Source: Ciborinia camelliae (taxonomy: Eukaryota; Ascomycota; Leotiomycetes; Helotiales; Sclerotiniaceae). From it: a DNA stretch of 64,000 nucleotides. Positions 45,481 through 56,700 of this stretch are shown in pieces. Each line of letters starts with the position of its first letter. Positions within the stretch are counted from its first letter, which is position 1. The stretch covers positions 2,752,288 through 2,816,287 of the forward strand of contig JANPYM010000001.1 of NCBI GenBank assembly GCA_025890175.1, given 5' to 3'. The notes beneath the pieces are model-generated. The model was not told where the DNA came from. It saw nothing but the letters and a program-made list of their open reading frames with translations, and did no database searches. A program made the position numbers and the translations under genes.

Positions 45481-46754
45481 TCAATGATACTGTCCCTTGT
45501 CTTTGTGTGCCGAAGATCTTTTACTATTTCGCGAATCTTTGTGATTTCCACCCGATGGCCTAATCGGTCGCTGCCTCTGCTCAAGTTCTCTCGCCCGAGC
45601 TTCAGCGATTGCACGATTGTTATCTATAGCCTCCTGCTCTTGCTGCTGTTTTCCGTTAGCTCATGCCTTTTTATTCGGTCTAAGACAGCACTTACCGAAA
45701 TATCTGATTGTTCTAGAAGAACATCTGTGTCAACTACGTCGTGCTTGAAGTAGTTTATCTCTGGTATGGTCAAAAGGTTGTATCCAAATAGAACATCAAA
45801 AGGGGCATCGTCGATGACTTGAAAGTAGCATTCGTGTGATATGTAAGTGTCTACAAGTGACCAAGTAGCTTTTACCGTCTCCCCGGATATAAAACTTTGC
45901 CCGTTGAAATTAAGGTGCTTGATCGGTTTTCCCCTTTCTACCCGAAACTTTAGACGGTCGACAATTCTAGTGTTGATCCAATTTGGATCTGTTCCAGTAT
46001 CGCATCTAGCTCTAAGGACAGTTAAGTGAAAGTCTTTTGGTGAAAACATCGAGATCTCAACAGATTTAGGAATCTGTGAAATGATTAGCTTTATTGTCGG
46101 AGTGCCAAAGAGAAATTTTTGCCAGCATATTGCCTAGCACCATATACGTTCCAACATTTTTAACTGATTTTGCACACATTTTGATCAGAAATGGGAGAGA
46201 GTTACCGGTGTTGTAGAGGGGGTGTTATTGGATACACCTTGTGTTGGTATGTTTTGATTCTGCTGAACATTGAAGAACCCAGGCGGTGCCGAGTGTGCGG
46301 TCGGCAATTGATTATTTGTGAAGTTGTTGGGAGTAGAGAAACCCATTTCGGAGTTATATGTGGTAGAATTCTGAGTCATATAAGAACCGTATCTTGGGTT
46401 TGCAGAAGGTTGAGTCCATCTGTGAGGCAGGGTTTGTCCCTGAACTGTAAAGGGAGCATTGTTTGTTGAGCCTTCCGGTAGATATGCATTCGGGGCTTGA
46501 TTGGCATATGGATAACTTTGTGCTCTTGGACTTTGATAGCTTTGGGAGTTAGGAATGTGATTATAAGGATTCGGTTGTAGGTTCATTTCTTGTTCCGAAG
46601 GATGGTCTTCGTCTTCTTCTTCTTGAAACCGCTTATGGTCTTCGTCTATAGGAATGTTAAAACAGTGAAAAGCTATTTGAGATCCTCGCTTTTTGTCGAA
46701 AGCAAGTTTCTCTAACCAGCGTTGTTTCTCGGGTGCAATATTCTGTCGAGACAT
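45481..46754 (-). CDS. Intron-containing retropepsin-like aspartic protease protein
   Basis: Model: complement(join(45481..45645, 45696..46073, 46206..46754)), 363 aa; all three exons join in phase. The N-terminal 183 residues are Asn/Gln/Pro/Ser-rich and probably disordered. Exon 2 carries a retropepsin-like fold: ARCDTGTDPNWI with DTG at 208-210, then FDVLFGYNLL near 274-283, equivalent to the hydrophobic strand and Gly of retroelement proteases. The last 54 residues are a charged helix (QQEQEAIDNNRAIAEARARE). No reverse transcriptase or integrase sequence is nearby and there are two introns, so it looks like a host gene with a domesticated or Ddi1-like protease domain. Catalytic activity would require dimerisation and is unproven. 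Confidence 0.75.
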
Positions 46755-47052
46755 TTTACCAGGCTGGAAGATGCTACCAAACTAAGTCGTGAATGTTGTT
46801 CCCAGGATCAAAAAGAAAGATCACATCAAAGTGCGGGCGGAGGCTGGTCTTAATATAGGCTCCCCTGGGAATCTACTGGGAATTATTAGCAGTAGTCAGG
46901 CCTGGATACAAGAACGCATAGCGAGGCTGCGGATACTGTTTTGAACCCTCATTGGTATACACGAAAACCTCAGTATGCATTAACGGGATTCCTATGCATC
47001 TTCCCTTTATTACTTATGTAGTCGAAATTCATTGTCTAACTATACATGTGGG
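46755..47052. other. Short intergenic region
   Basis: Promoter side of the retropepsin-like gene and 3' end of the next minus-strand gene. No structure is seen. Confidence 0.5.
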
Positions 47053-48004
47053 CTACGTGGTAAAATTGTCAATAGGCAAGAAAGGATTGTACAGCTGACT
47101 CTGAGTTGATACCACAATCATTGTTGGCCTTTTCTTTTGGCAATTTTCTACTTGGAAATGAAACACACTGTAAGTATGTTGCGCATAGTTTTCTACATAC
47201 GCAGACGAGGGTGCGAAAAGAACAAATCTTCCCCTCAATTTCTCGTTTTTCGGATTGATGTTGGGCATTTTGATAAACCATATTGTCGACAGCAGGAGAG
47301 AGTGCTTGTACTCAGTGCGTCTCAAAATTTAGTTACCTACCGTATCTCAAGTTTTCAGTACCTTAAACACCCTCGCACGTTCTCGTTTTCCCGGTGCTAC
47401 AACCGCGATAACACCATCCATCCAATGTAGCACATACCCATCGATTTCCTTTACACTGCATTGGGCTTTGAGGACTTCGAGCACACAGGAACACAATACT
47501 TGGCAGAACTCAAGCCATTTTCTGTTTCTAGGGGGCCAGGTATATCAATTAGACTCAGATAATATGCCTTGAGTTTAGTTTGCCGATCTTGGAAATTTTA
47601 GAACTAATTGATTCTATACAGCCCCAGTTTAATTGCGTCTAGAATCCAATGGTTTAAAAGGTTGTTAGGCATTCGAGATACCCAGTAGTGGTTCGCGGGC
47701 CATCACCATACAAAAGCATAAAGTGCGGGAGAGGGCAGTGGTTGCACTTCCAGGATTGCAGCTTAGAACGCAATGAAGCATGCATAAGGCCCAGCAGCCG
47801 GATATCACATTTCTTGAGAGCTATCAATTCAAATTCAGAAATTATCGTATTCGGTGGATGTTCTTTCTCAATGGTGGCATTGCCATACGCACAACATACA
47901 CGAACAAGTCATGGTGAGGCTCCGAGTCTTATTATCATAAAATACCTAATCAAAGACACCCAGTCGGCGATTTTTGCGTGTTGTTGTGTAACCTCCCCAC
48001 TCAT
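47053..48004 (-). CDS. Small four-exon gene of unknown function
   Basis: Proposed model: complement(join(47053..47304, 47362..47527, 47682..47866, 47960..48004)), 215 aa, assembled from frames and splice signals. Exon A reads HPPNTIISEFELIALKKCDI and KLQSWKCNHCPLPHFMLLYG. Exon B reads KWLEFCQVLCSCVLEVLKAQ and KEIDGYVLHWMDGVIAVVAP. Exon C reads KNEKLRGRFVLFAPSSAYVE and HTYSVFHFQVENCQKKRPTM. These have balanced protein-like composition and the phases agree. The 5' exon (MSGEVTQQHAKIADW) and the 154-bp second intron are the weakest parts. The family is not recognised. Cys-rich exons A and B have no zinc-finger spacing I can name. It is divergent from the DUF6594 gene, starts about 130 bp apart. 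Confidence 0.5.
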
Positions 48005-48137
48005 TGATGCAGGAGACAATGTGCGGGAAATTTTAGGCTTTAATAAGAGGCTTCTTGAAGCCTTTATCCGAGAAGTTCTAAACTTTTCAGGTTAATACTC
48101 GATATCTGATGTTTCATTGTTAATCTTTTACTCCATA

Positions 48138-49597
48138 ATGTCGAACGAAGGATATGCTAAATTGGCTCAGACAATGGCCCGCCACGATGAACTCGGAATC
48201 TTTCGACGGTTCCGAAAGCTGGGCTTACAAAATTTGCTTTATCTGCAAGCAGAATTGACATACCTCGAGAAAGATCTCGAAAACCTGGCCCAGAGAGATA
48301 CATGTCATCAGAGTCGGGTTGAGCACTCAAAGGATTGGTACTCTTTAGCTCAGGGATATGATCAGGCCGAGGATAATGTTGAGGGCAAAGTACAAGATGG
48401 GGTACAGACAAATAGGGCCAAGGACTATAACGGCAAGCAAGATATAAATGGAAGCAAGGAAGATGACAAAACCAAAGCAGAAGATGACATCGAAATTGAT
48501 GGTAATGATAACAGAGGAAAAAATGTCGAGGAGGAAGATGAGGAAGAGGAAATCGATGAAGAAAGAGAGCAGTGGGAGAAAGCTCTTCAAATCCGAGAGA
48601 AGCTTCGTGAATATTGTGAATCTCCTCTTTCCTGATGTTTCTCAACATGTTCTGAGACTGCACTGAGCTAACTTATCCTTCGAATCGCAGACGAACATTT
48701 GAATCAGCAAATATTCATAAATAACTTGCCACAGCCAAGGGAGCATGATCTAAACTTTCTCCGTAAATGGTTCGAGCGCCCTAAGCTCGGAAACTACCCC
48801 CTTTCTAGCCGAGACAAAGACAGTTGGTCAGGGGGATATGAAGAAGATCTTCTGGCGCTCCAAAGAAAGCCAACAAGTGATCCATTCTCTCGGTGGATAA
48901 TCTGGTCTTGTGTCCCGTATCTACATCGCAAGTTTCTCAAATATTTCAAGAGGCCAGTTTCCAAAGAAGGGGACTTCGAGCTTCCTCAGCCACAAGCTCG
49001 GTCGACAAAGCCCGGAAGAGATACCAAGAGTAGAACCAATATTTTTAAGTGGTTCTCTAGAGGTACAGAGAAAGAAGCGACACGAGGAAGTACGATTAAC
49101 TTGAACCAAAATTTGGTTGCCGGGTCCGGTGATAATGCAACAATATCGCAAGCAGTAATCACATGCTCCACCTTGAATGGAGCTACCGATATGGTATCTA
49201 AAGATGTGGATAAAGCATTGAACCAGAAATTCTCGCACGGCGACGACAGTGATCTCGAAGATTTTGATGGCTCACAAATCTACCTCTACGAAGACAAAAG
49301 AATCGTGAAAGCCGTCAACGTGTTAAGCATCGTTTTCGCATCAATGATGCCCATCACCAGTATCCTCGTATTATATTTTGTTTCGAATACTCTCAACCGT
49401 CTCGCGATAGCTGTTGTATTCGAGGGGTTGTTTGCATTTGCTTTGGCGATGACTACTCGGGCTTCTAGGGGTGAAATATTTGCTGCGACTTCTGCGTAAG
49501 TTATTATTTTCCTGTCACATTTTTGTTCACCCATGATCATTCCGTGATGCTGACTGGATAAAGATTTGCTGCTGTTCAAGTCGTGTTCATGACATAA
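48138..49597 (+). CDS. DUF6594 family membrane protein
   Basis: Model: join(48138..48615, 48691..49495, 49564..49597), 438 aa. The N-terminus GYAKLAQTMARHDELGIFRR, then LGLQNLLYLQAELTYLEKDL, is the typical opening of fungal DUF6594 proteins. The family's C-terminal membrane block follows (VNVLSIVFASMMPITSILVL, LAIAVVFEGLFAFALAM). The last 11 residues (FAAVQVVFMT) come from a 34-nt terminal exon. Between them this member has an unusually long acidic insert (about residues 85-150; EEEDEEEEIDEEREQ). The family is widespread in filamentous ascomycetes and its function is unknown. The first ATG of the conserved start (MSNEGYAKL) was chosen. Confidence 0.88.
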
Positions 49598-50801
49598 AGT
49601 AATGGGTATATTGGGTAGGGTTTCGCTGGCTGTATTGATCACTGAAAGGGAGGAAGAAATGGCAAGATATACCTCAACTTGCTCATATATTCTTGCGCCG
49701 GTAAATTTAAGGTACAGTTGCAACTTGGGAGAGAGCTACTTTCCGCATTAATATTCATATCCTCTTCTCAAGAGTACCAAGGAAGAAACTTCGTTTAAAA
49801 TAGTATGAATATTCCCCGTACTCAACATTACCCCAGTGCTTCTTAGGTTGGCCGAGGTGGGTGTGAGAAAACTCCATTCGTCGTTTGTATGCATGAAATG
49901 TCAGACCCTTGATAAATGATTCTAGACGTTTACGATAGGTTACAGGCCGCTCAGCACCAATACACTTGCTTTATATCTTGCGCTAATGCAGGAACTAGCA
50001 AATGTACTTGATTAGGTACTTCTGGGCAATTTCACCACTCAAGACTGCTCATCTAATCATAAAGAACAGAAACGAACGCGCCGACCTCAGTGTTACGGGC
50101 CGAAATTGGTATTCCGATATCTCCAAATTTACATTAATGTCCCTTTTCAATTCAAACAATAAATCCTCAATGTTCCAATTCGAAATAGATAATCATCCAT
50201 TAATGTTCTAGCATGATTTGAACAATAAGCATAAAGTTTAATGTTCCAATATGAAATGTACAATTATCAATCATCAATCCAATGTTCTAGTTTGAATTGA
50301 ATATTCAAAATTAAAACGATCATGTATTGGTTGTGAATTTATGAGATACCGGTATTATATCAGTTTCAGCCACCGTTTTCGCCCCTGTAAAACAAATTAC
50401 CTTTTTTTAGTGTTCAAAATCGAGTAGAAGTTACAGCCACTACCTAATACCTTACCTTACTCAATGTTCATATTCGAAATGAACACCGAGCCATATATTC
50501 TGGCAGAGTCCTGAAAAACAACTTATAGGACTAAAATGCTACTAATCATGAATAGTCGCCATGTTCCCGAGTGAGTATTACTACTACTCATGCTTGGCCC
50601 GCATCCACCATACATCTCCACATAGCCCGCCGAGCCCGCCTACGCCGCTCTGTAAACATTAAAAGGTTCCACTGAAATGAATTGAACAGATCTACAAGTA
50701 TTCAAACATGAATCACCCAAAAATCACCAACAGTCCAAGATCACACTCGACAGCGAGGGATTTCATCGAAGATATCAACAAAAAGCAAAACTGCAAAAAT
50801 T
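49598..50801. other. Intergenic region with dispersed aatgttc motifs
   Basis: No gene is supported. Five loosely spaced motifs of the type aatgttccaattcgaaat occur at about 50169, 50202, 50240, 50281 and 50463. Confidence 0.5.
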
Positions 50802-50897
50802 TGCCTACTACTGGAATCGAACCAATGATCTCAGCATTTCTAACCAGTCAGAGTATGACCGTACAAGTGCTACGCGTTACCACTGCGCCAAGCAGGC
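50802..50897 (-). tRNA. tRNA-Thr (TGT) with intron
   Basis: Read on the minus strand, acceptor GCCTGCT pairs with AGTAGGC and the discriminator is A. The D arm contains GCGCAGTGGTAACGCG. Anticodon stem TAGCA pairs with TGCTG, with anticodon TGT (plus 50863-50865). A 24-nt intron at 50838-50861 follows position 37. The T arm is ATTGG-TTCGATT-CCAGT. The mature length is 72 nt. An oligo-T stop in the gene's orientation lies at about 50795-50799. Confidence 0.93.
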
Positions 50898-53777
50898 CTA
50901 TTATAGAAGTTATCTTCTAGTAGTGGATGCTGATCAGATGGCTAGGTCGGTATATAAAAGTGACAAAATTGGCCTAAACCTGGGTGCCTCAGTACGCTCC
51001 ACGAATAACCCCTCAAAGAATCCACTATCAGTCTACTTATTAGTGGCAGTAGTACATAATATCTAACCTAACACTGGTAACAATCTCTTATAGTAATGCT
51101 AAGATCGTTTGTTCAAACAAGAGGCTATTGTTGCGATGGAGTTTACTGTATACAAATATATTTACTGAGTAATATTATAGCCCTTTAATGACTACCTCCC
51201 CCGCCATTATCACACTGGTAACTTTAATGCTCACAGGCTGATTCTAACATTTTGAACTCTTCAGAATCATACAGTACTAGTGTGCTTTTTTCTAGATAGT
51301 ACTTACTTTGAGTTCCATATCACGACTCAGTGGCTATAACCTGGGGACAGTCATGGGTTGGCAGGTAAAATAGAAGTTTTTGTTCGATCTTTGCTGGTTT
51401 AGGCATAAAAACTGCGGGATCTATCCCCTTTTAAGCGATTGTGTAAACTTTGCAAATTTAAACCCACACCCTTATTTTAAAGGTACCCAAACACTTGGTA
51501 GTCTTACCAGGGTATACAGTAGACCATTCAGAGGCACAGAATCCATTATATAATCTGCAATAAAACATTTAATATCTTTTTTATACGTAAATGAAAATGT
51601 ACTTTGGAGAATTAAGAGCGGTCTATATATGAAATGTTCAAGCGAATAATTACTAGAAATCAAGTCGTTGCGTAATTTTCTACAAGTATATAAGCCCGCC
51701 TTCTGTCGATATTAACAGTTTCTTAGACAATGAGGATAATGGCAATGTTGTCGGTGTTTGAGCGTTCATATAGATATGAGAGCTATAGTGGTAGCTCCAT
51801 GCAAACATATACTCGACCATAAGAGATGTCGCCCGGTTCGTTCTGGCTCAGGTCCATCCGATGATGGTGGTTCGTGGCGATGAAGGATGCAGTTCTCTTG
51901 GGGAAGAGCTAAAGTGGTGCGTGTAGTTCAGCCTGCTAGACTCCGGGTTTAACATTGTGCCACATACCTTCAGTTCCACTTTTTTCCTTCTTATTTCCAT
52001 CTGATTATTGATGTATGTACTGAAAACAATCATCTGTTGGGTTATGTATACGTGCAGCACATGACCCATTGAAGATTGGCACGCACCGTGGTGGTTGTGG
52101 CATGTTCTCGAGGCATTTTTGGAATATATCTACTGCCCTTCTGGCTGCCATCGGCTCCGGCATTTAAATTTCATTCACCCAGTATTTAACTTTCCGAGTT
52201 TTTGTCAATTGAGCGTAAAGAATATTGGCGGCCCTTAAATTTGAACAGTATTACAAGAGGTTTCTCGATTTGCCATGTCATATTATACCAACGGGAAATA
52301 GCCTTGTAATGCATGTCAAAGCCGAAAGGCTGGGATTTCTGCAAACGTAGGATTTTATGCACGTATTAGTTGGTTTATCAAGCCCCTGTTACTGATAGTC
52401 AACGACTGAAGCAACGAGACAATGACGACGGCTTGAAAAATTGCATTCGTCACAAATACTCCTCTTATACGCCCCAGGTAACATATCTGATTGAAAGACT
52501 GGGTGGCATCTCATTGCAATACCAACATTGGTTCGGTTCGTTGTTTGGTATCTGGTTTCTATGCTAATGTGGCATACTCTTCCCGTTATTGTCCATAAGA
52601 GGGATTAAGCGGGAGACATCGTTTGATATTTCGGGCTCGGTAGATCTAGCAGATCTGATGGATATGCATGTGTCCACGTTCGTACTAGATGTCGTATCTA
52701 GCTGTATGAAAACAAAAGTAAATAAATGAACTAGTTAAAAACTGAATCAAGTAATGCCTCGAGTTCACTTTCCTTTCTACTCTAGCACTTCATGTAACCA
52801 TCAACATAAACAGAGCGGCACCGCATGTCTAGCAATGGTTTACTCGAGGAGCATCAGGCATAAAAGGACCCCTCCAAAAACGCGAATAAACGTGATGCCG
52901 AGCCACTAATGCGCCGCCATTTCCTCCTCCCTATCGGCTGTAGGATGCAAGGTCAAAAGCAACTGTCGTCCTGCAGCTGCTGAGCTGCAGGTGTTGGGAT
53001 ATTAAATTCTCACGTTAAACCGAGTAAAAAACAAAGGGATCTGGCACGACGGAGCTCTCTAAACTTCAGCATGCATCGAAGTAGCCTTTTCCGGCAAGGG
53101 AGGGCGTCCTACGTGCCAAATGGAACTTGTGCCAATTAATTAGCATGCGAACAATAATAGTCAAAAGTACTTGAAGGAATTTGATGACCATACGGGCGAA
53201 AATGACAATAAGTGTTGGAAAAGTAACGATAGGGCGATTCGAGATACACTCGAATAGGAAACGACGACTAGAGAGCATTCCTATGATTCTTTGGAAGATA
53301 TTTTTAATTCTTTATCCTCAATTATCATTACAATTCCGGCACTAAAAAATAACAATCATCACGAATGATATCAGAGGATCTTAAAGCTTCCACGATTTCA
53401 GATGAGAATATCCAGGTTATTGTTCTCAATTACATAATTTGAGGGACCTAAAAGATGATATATCGTCCGGTGGCAGAGTAAGAAATAAAAATAATCCATT
53501 CAAAAGCTAATAAGTAGCAATTGATCTAATTAATGGATACATTACAAATACTCATAAGATATAATAATACGTACGACATAACTGTACAGTGCTTCCCCTT
53601 CTATAAATTCTGCAAAAAGTAAGAAATATATCCACACGAAAAGAATCCAACCTGCGCACCAATCTTCTTCATCCAGTCATGCATTCTTTAAAGCCATACC
53701 AAAACAATCCCTCAGAACATCATTCTATCCGCATCTATAAAACCAGCTATAGCGAAATTCAACAGAACACCACCCAT
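50898..53777. other. Intergenic region, no supported gene
   Basis: Nearly 2.9 kb without a convincing coding frame. A short hydrophobic minus frame at 53066-53278 is not supported by context. A CTGCAG-rich palindromic stretch (gtcctgcagctgctgagctg) is at about 52967. Confidence 0.5.
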
Positions 53778-56700
53778 CTAAGCATCTGCTTTCTTCTTCG
53801 AGAACCATCCCTTTTTCGCAGATTTCCCATCATCATCATCCTCACCCTGACTAGCTCCCTTTGGCACTCTCGCCAACCAATACATACCAATGGCGGCTGC
53901 AACATTAAATAGAATATACACCCACAACAAGCCCCAATTCCTCCACGCATCACTATAATGACTACCCACTGATTCCAAAAACACATTCGTACTGCTGATA
54001 CTACAGAACTGGCAATCCGTGCTCGCGTTAGGATTGTTCAGATATCCGCCTTGGAGGCGGATGTAGGGATCGAGGTATTCAGAACATGTTTGAGAAGGAG
54101 GAGGATTGAAATGGAGATATTCGATGGGATCGCATACAACATCCGCGTTGGCGATTCCGGTGGACAGCATTCCTGATACAAGATATGTGAAGGGCGAGAG
54201 ACGGTACATGAAGATCCAGAATTTTGGGAGAGAGGTAGGGGATGCGAGGACACCACAGAAAATAAGACACATGGAGAACATGAGATTGGCGATATTTCCT
54301 GCGGTTTCTGCCGAGTCCATGCCGGCGATGATGAAATCGGTGAATGTGCAAGTGAAAATTAGAAAAGCCCAGACAAAGGCAAACATGAGACCTCCACGTT
54401 CGGTGACAGCATTGGTCATCTCGGCATTGCGGTAGAGACCAATGGGGTAGTACCATGTTATGAAGATGATGACGGCCATGAGGGTATTCCAGGGGAGTTC
54501 GACGATGATGTTGGAAAGGATGAAGACTTTCCAGGAATAAGTTTTGGAAGGGCGTTCGCGTACTTCGTAGAGGGAACGTTGGGTTACGAAATGGGGCATG
54601 ATTTGTTGGACTAGATTGCCGAAGACGGTGAGAAGCATGAAGATGGCAAAAAGTTGGTTTTGCATTCCTTGGAGAGAGGTTTTGGTATCCCAGAAAGAAA
54701 ACCCGATGAAAAGGCCCTATTAATTGTTAATTGCATGATTTTATGTGCTATTTAGTGGAAAGTTGACTTACAACACAAGTACAGAGGAGAGTCTTAGAAT
54801 AAAGATATGAAGGCGTACGCCAGTACTGTTGAAATACTCGAACAAGGACCACCTGCATTTGCGTTGCGAACCCTACAGCAAATGAATTGAGCGAAGTAGG
54901 ATCGTGCTCAACTTGCTTATGAGAAAGGGTGCTCTTTAGTTCTGCGAGGTGCGACTTCACTTGCTGGCGTTCTTTAGAATTTTTCCAAGTTTCTGGCCAA
55001 TCGATGGAGGTGTCGGACCCAGGGGCAGCACCAATGACTATGTTGAAATGTCAGTGATAGTCAAGAATGAGGTGTTCAGTGATTGTACTTACCTTCAAGC
55101 ATCCATTCAGCAGGATTAGCTAGATCCCCACAAGGAGGAGCACCGTTTCGCTCGAAATATTCAGTCAGAACCTTTGAATGCTCGCCAATTTCGCCGAAAT
55201 ACACAGTCTTTCCACCTCTTGCTAAGAACAATAGACGATCGAATTCTTGGAAAAGAATGGCAGAAGGTTGATGAATTGTGCAAAGAATAGCTTGTCCGTT
55301 GTTTGCAAGTTTGCGGAGCAATGCACAGATAGACCATGCAGTTTGGGAGTCTAGACCGGAAGTAGGTTCATCAAGGAAGAGAAGAAGAGCCGGCTTTGCT
55401 GCAAGTTCAACTCCAATTGTGAGACGTTTACGTTGTTCGACATTAAGACCTAGGTAAATTTTGAGAATCAATTCCAAGACGCAAGTACACCTGGGAACGA
55501 GTGCATACCTTCACCTGGAACACCAACAACAGCATCGGCATATTCTTCCATCTCCAAGACTTTAATGACTTCATCAACGTAGGCAAGCTTTTCAGCATGA
55601 GGAATAGCTTCGGGCTGACGAAGGATGGCACTGAATGTCAATGCCTCTCTAACAGTAGATGTAGCCAAATGGAGATCCTGCTGTTGAACGTAACCTGTCT
55701 TTCTCTGGAAGCCAATATCTCTTTGTCGGCCATCTACAAGCATTTGTCCGGTGACAACACCCATGGTTACACGCGAGGCAAGCACGTCAAGGAGAGTAGT
55801 CTTTCCAGCACCAGAGACACCCTAAGACAATCTGGTTAGAGAACATTGCGTGAAGATTGGAACACAGGAAGTTTACCATCAAAGCTGTCAAAGTCCCAGG
55901 CTTGACCCATCCATCAACCCCATCCAATAGTTTCCTAGGCTCACCCTTGATCTTGATATCGTAATTGACATCGTCCCAGTGGAATATGGCAGTTTGCTTT
56001 TGGATACTAGGTGGCGCATCTGGAACAGTCTTCGTTCTAGTAATAGTCGCAGCAGTCATACGGTCGTCCAATTTTCCTTCCTCATCAGAGGTTTTCGAAA
56101 CATAAGGTATACGGCCACGACGGAACAAAAGGACTTCTCCTTTAGACTTTTTCGCTGAGATGAATTCGCTTGCGGTTAGGTAGACAGCACAACCAAAAAC
56201 CATGAAGGCGACAATAATACCCAAGTTTCTGCAAAAATGTCAGCTACGTTCTCAATAGCCAGTTTGGGAATAAAGCTTGCCTCCAGAGATGAGTATAGGA
56301 GTAACCATAGTTAACTTCAAGGTATCTGTCGCCATCAACATAATTTGCCCCAGCTGCGGCTCCCGTAATGGAGCAGATTCTCTCCTCCGCTCCAACGTTT
56401 GAGTAATTTTCGCCAGAAGGCACAAAGACCGAGCAGGGAATCTGCCTGCCGTGAAATTCATTGATCATCAAAGCCTCAAACCCATAACTAACTGGGTCGA
56501 TATAATTAATCCACCGGAACCACGGATGCATATCCCTGACTGGGACGGCAAACCCAGTATAAGTGACGATGGCAAGGATAAAGATGGCAGCTGGTGCCAT
56601 TGCCTGTTTATTATCGTTAGCACCTTGAACAATTAAACGTTTATGAGAACATAATACATACTTCTGACATACTTCGTGATACCGAAGCGATGGACCGGAA

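Noticed and set aside
47688..48095. Plus-strand open frame of 135 codons
   Set aside because: It is antisense to the first two exons of the minus-strand gene, whose frames are more protein-like and joined by splice signals.
53066..53278. Short hydrophobic minus frame
   Set aside because: 70 codons only, no partner exons, and no signal-peptide or family evidence.
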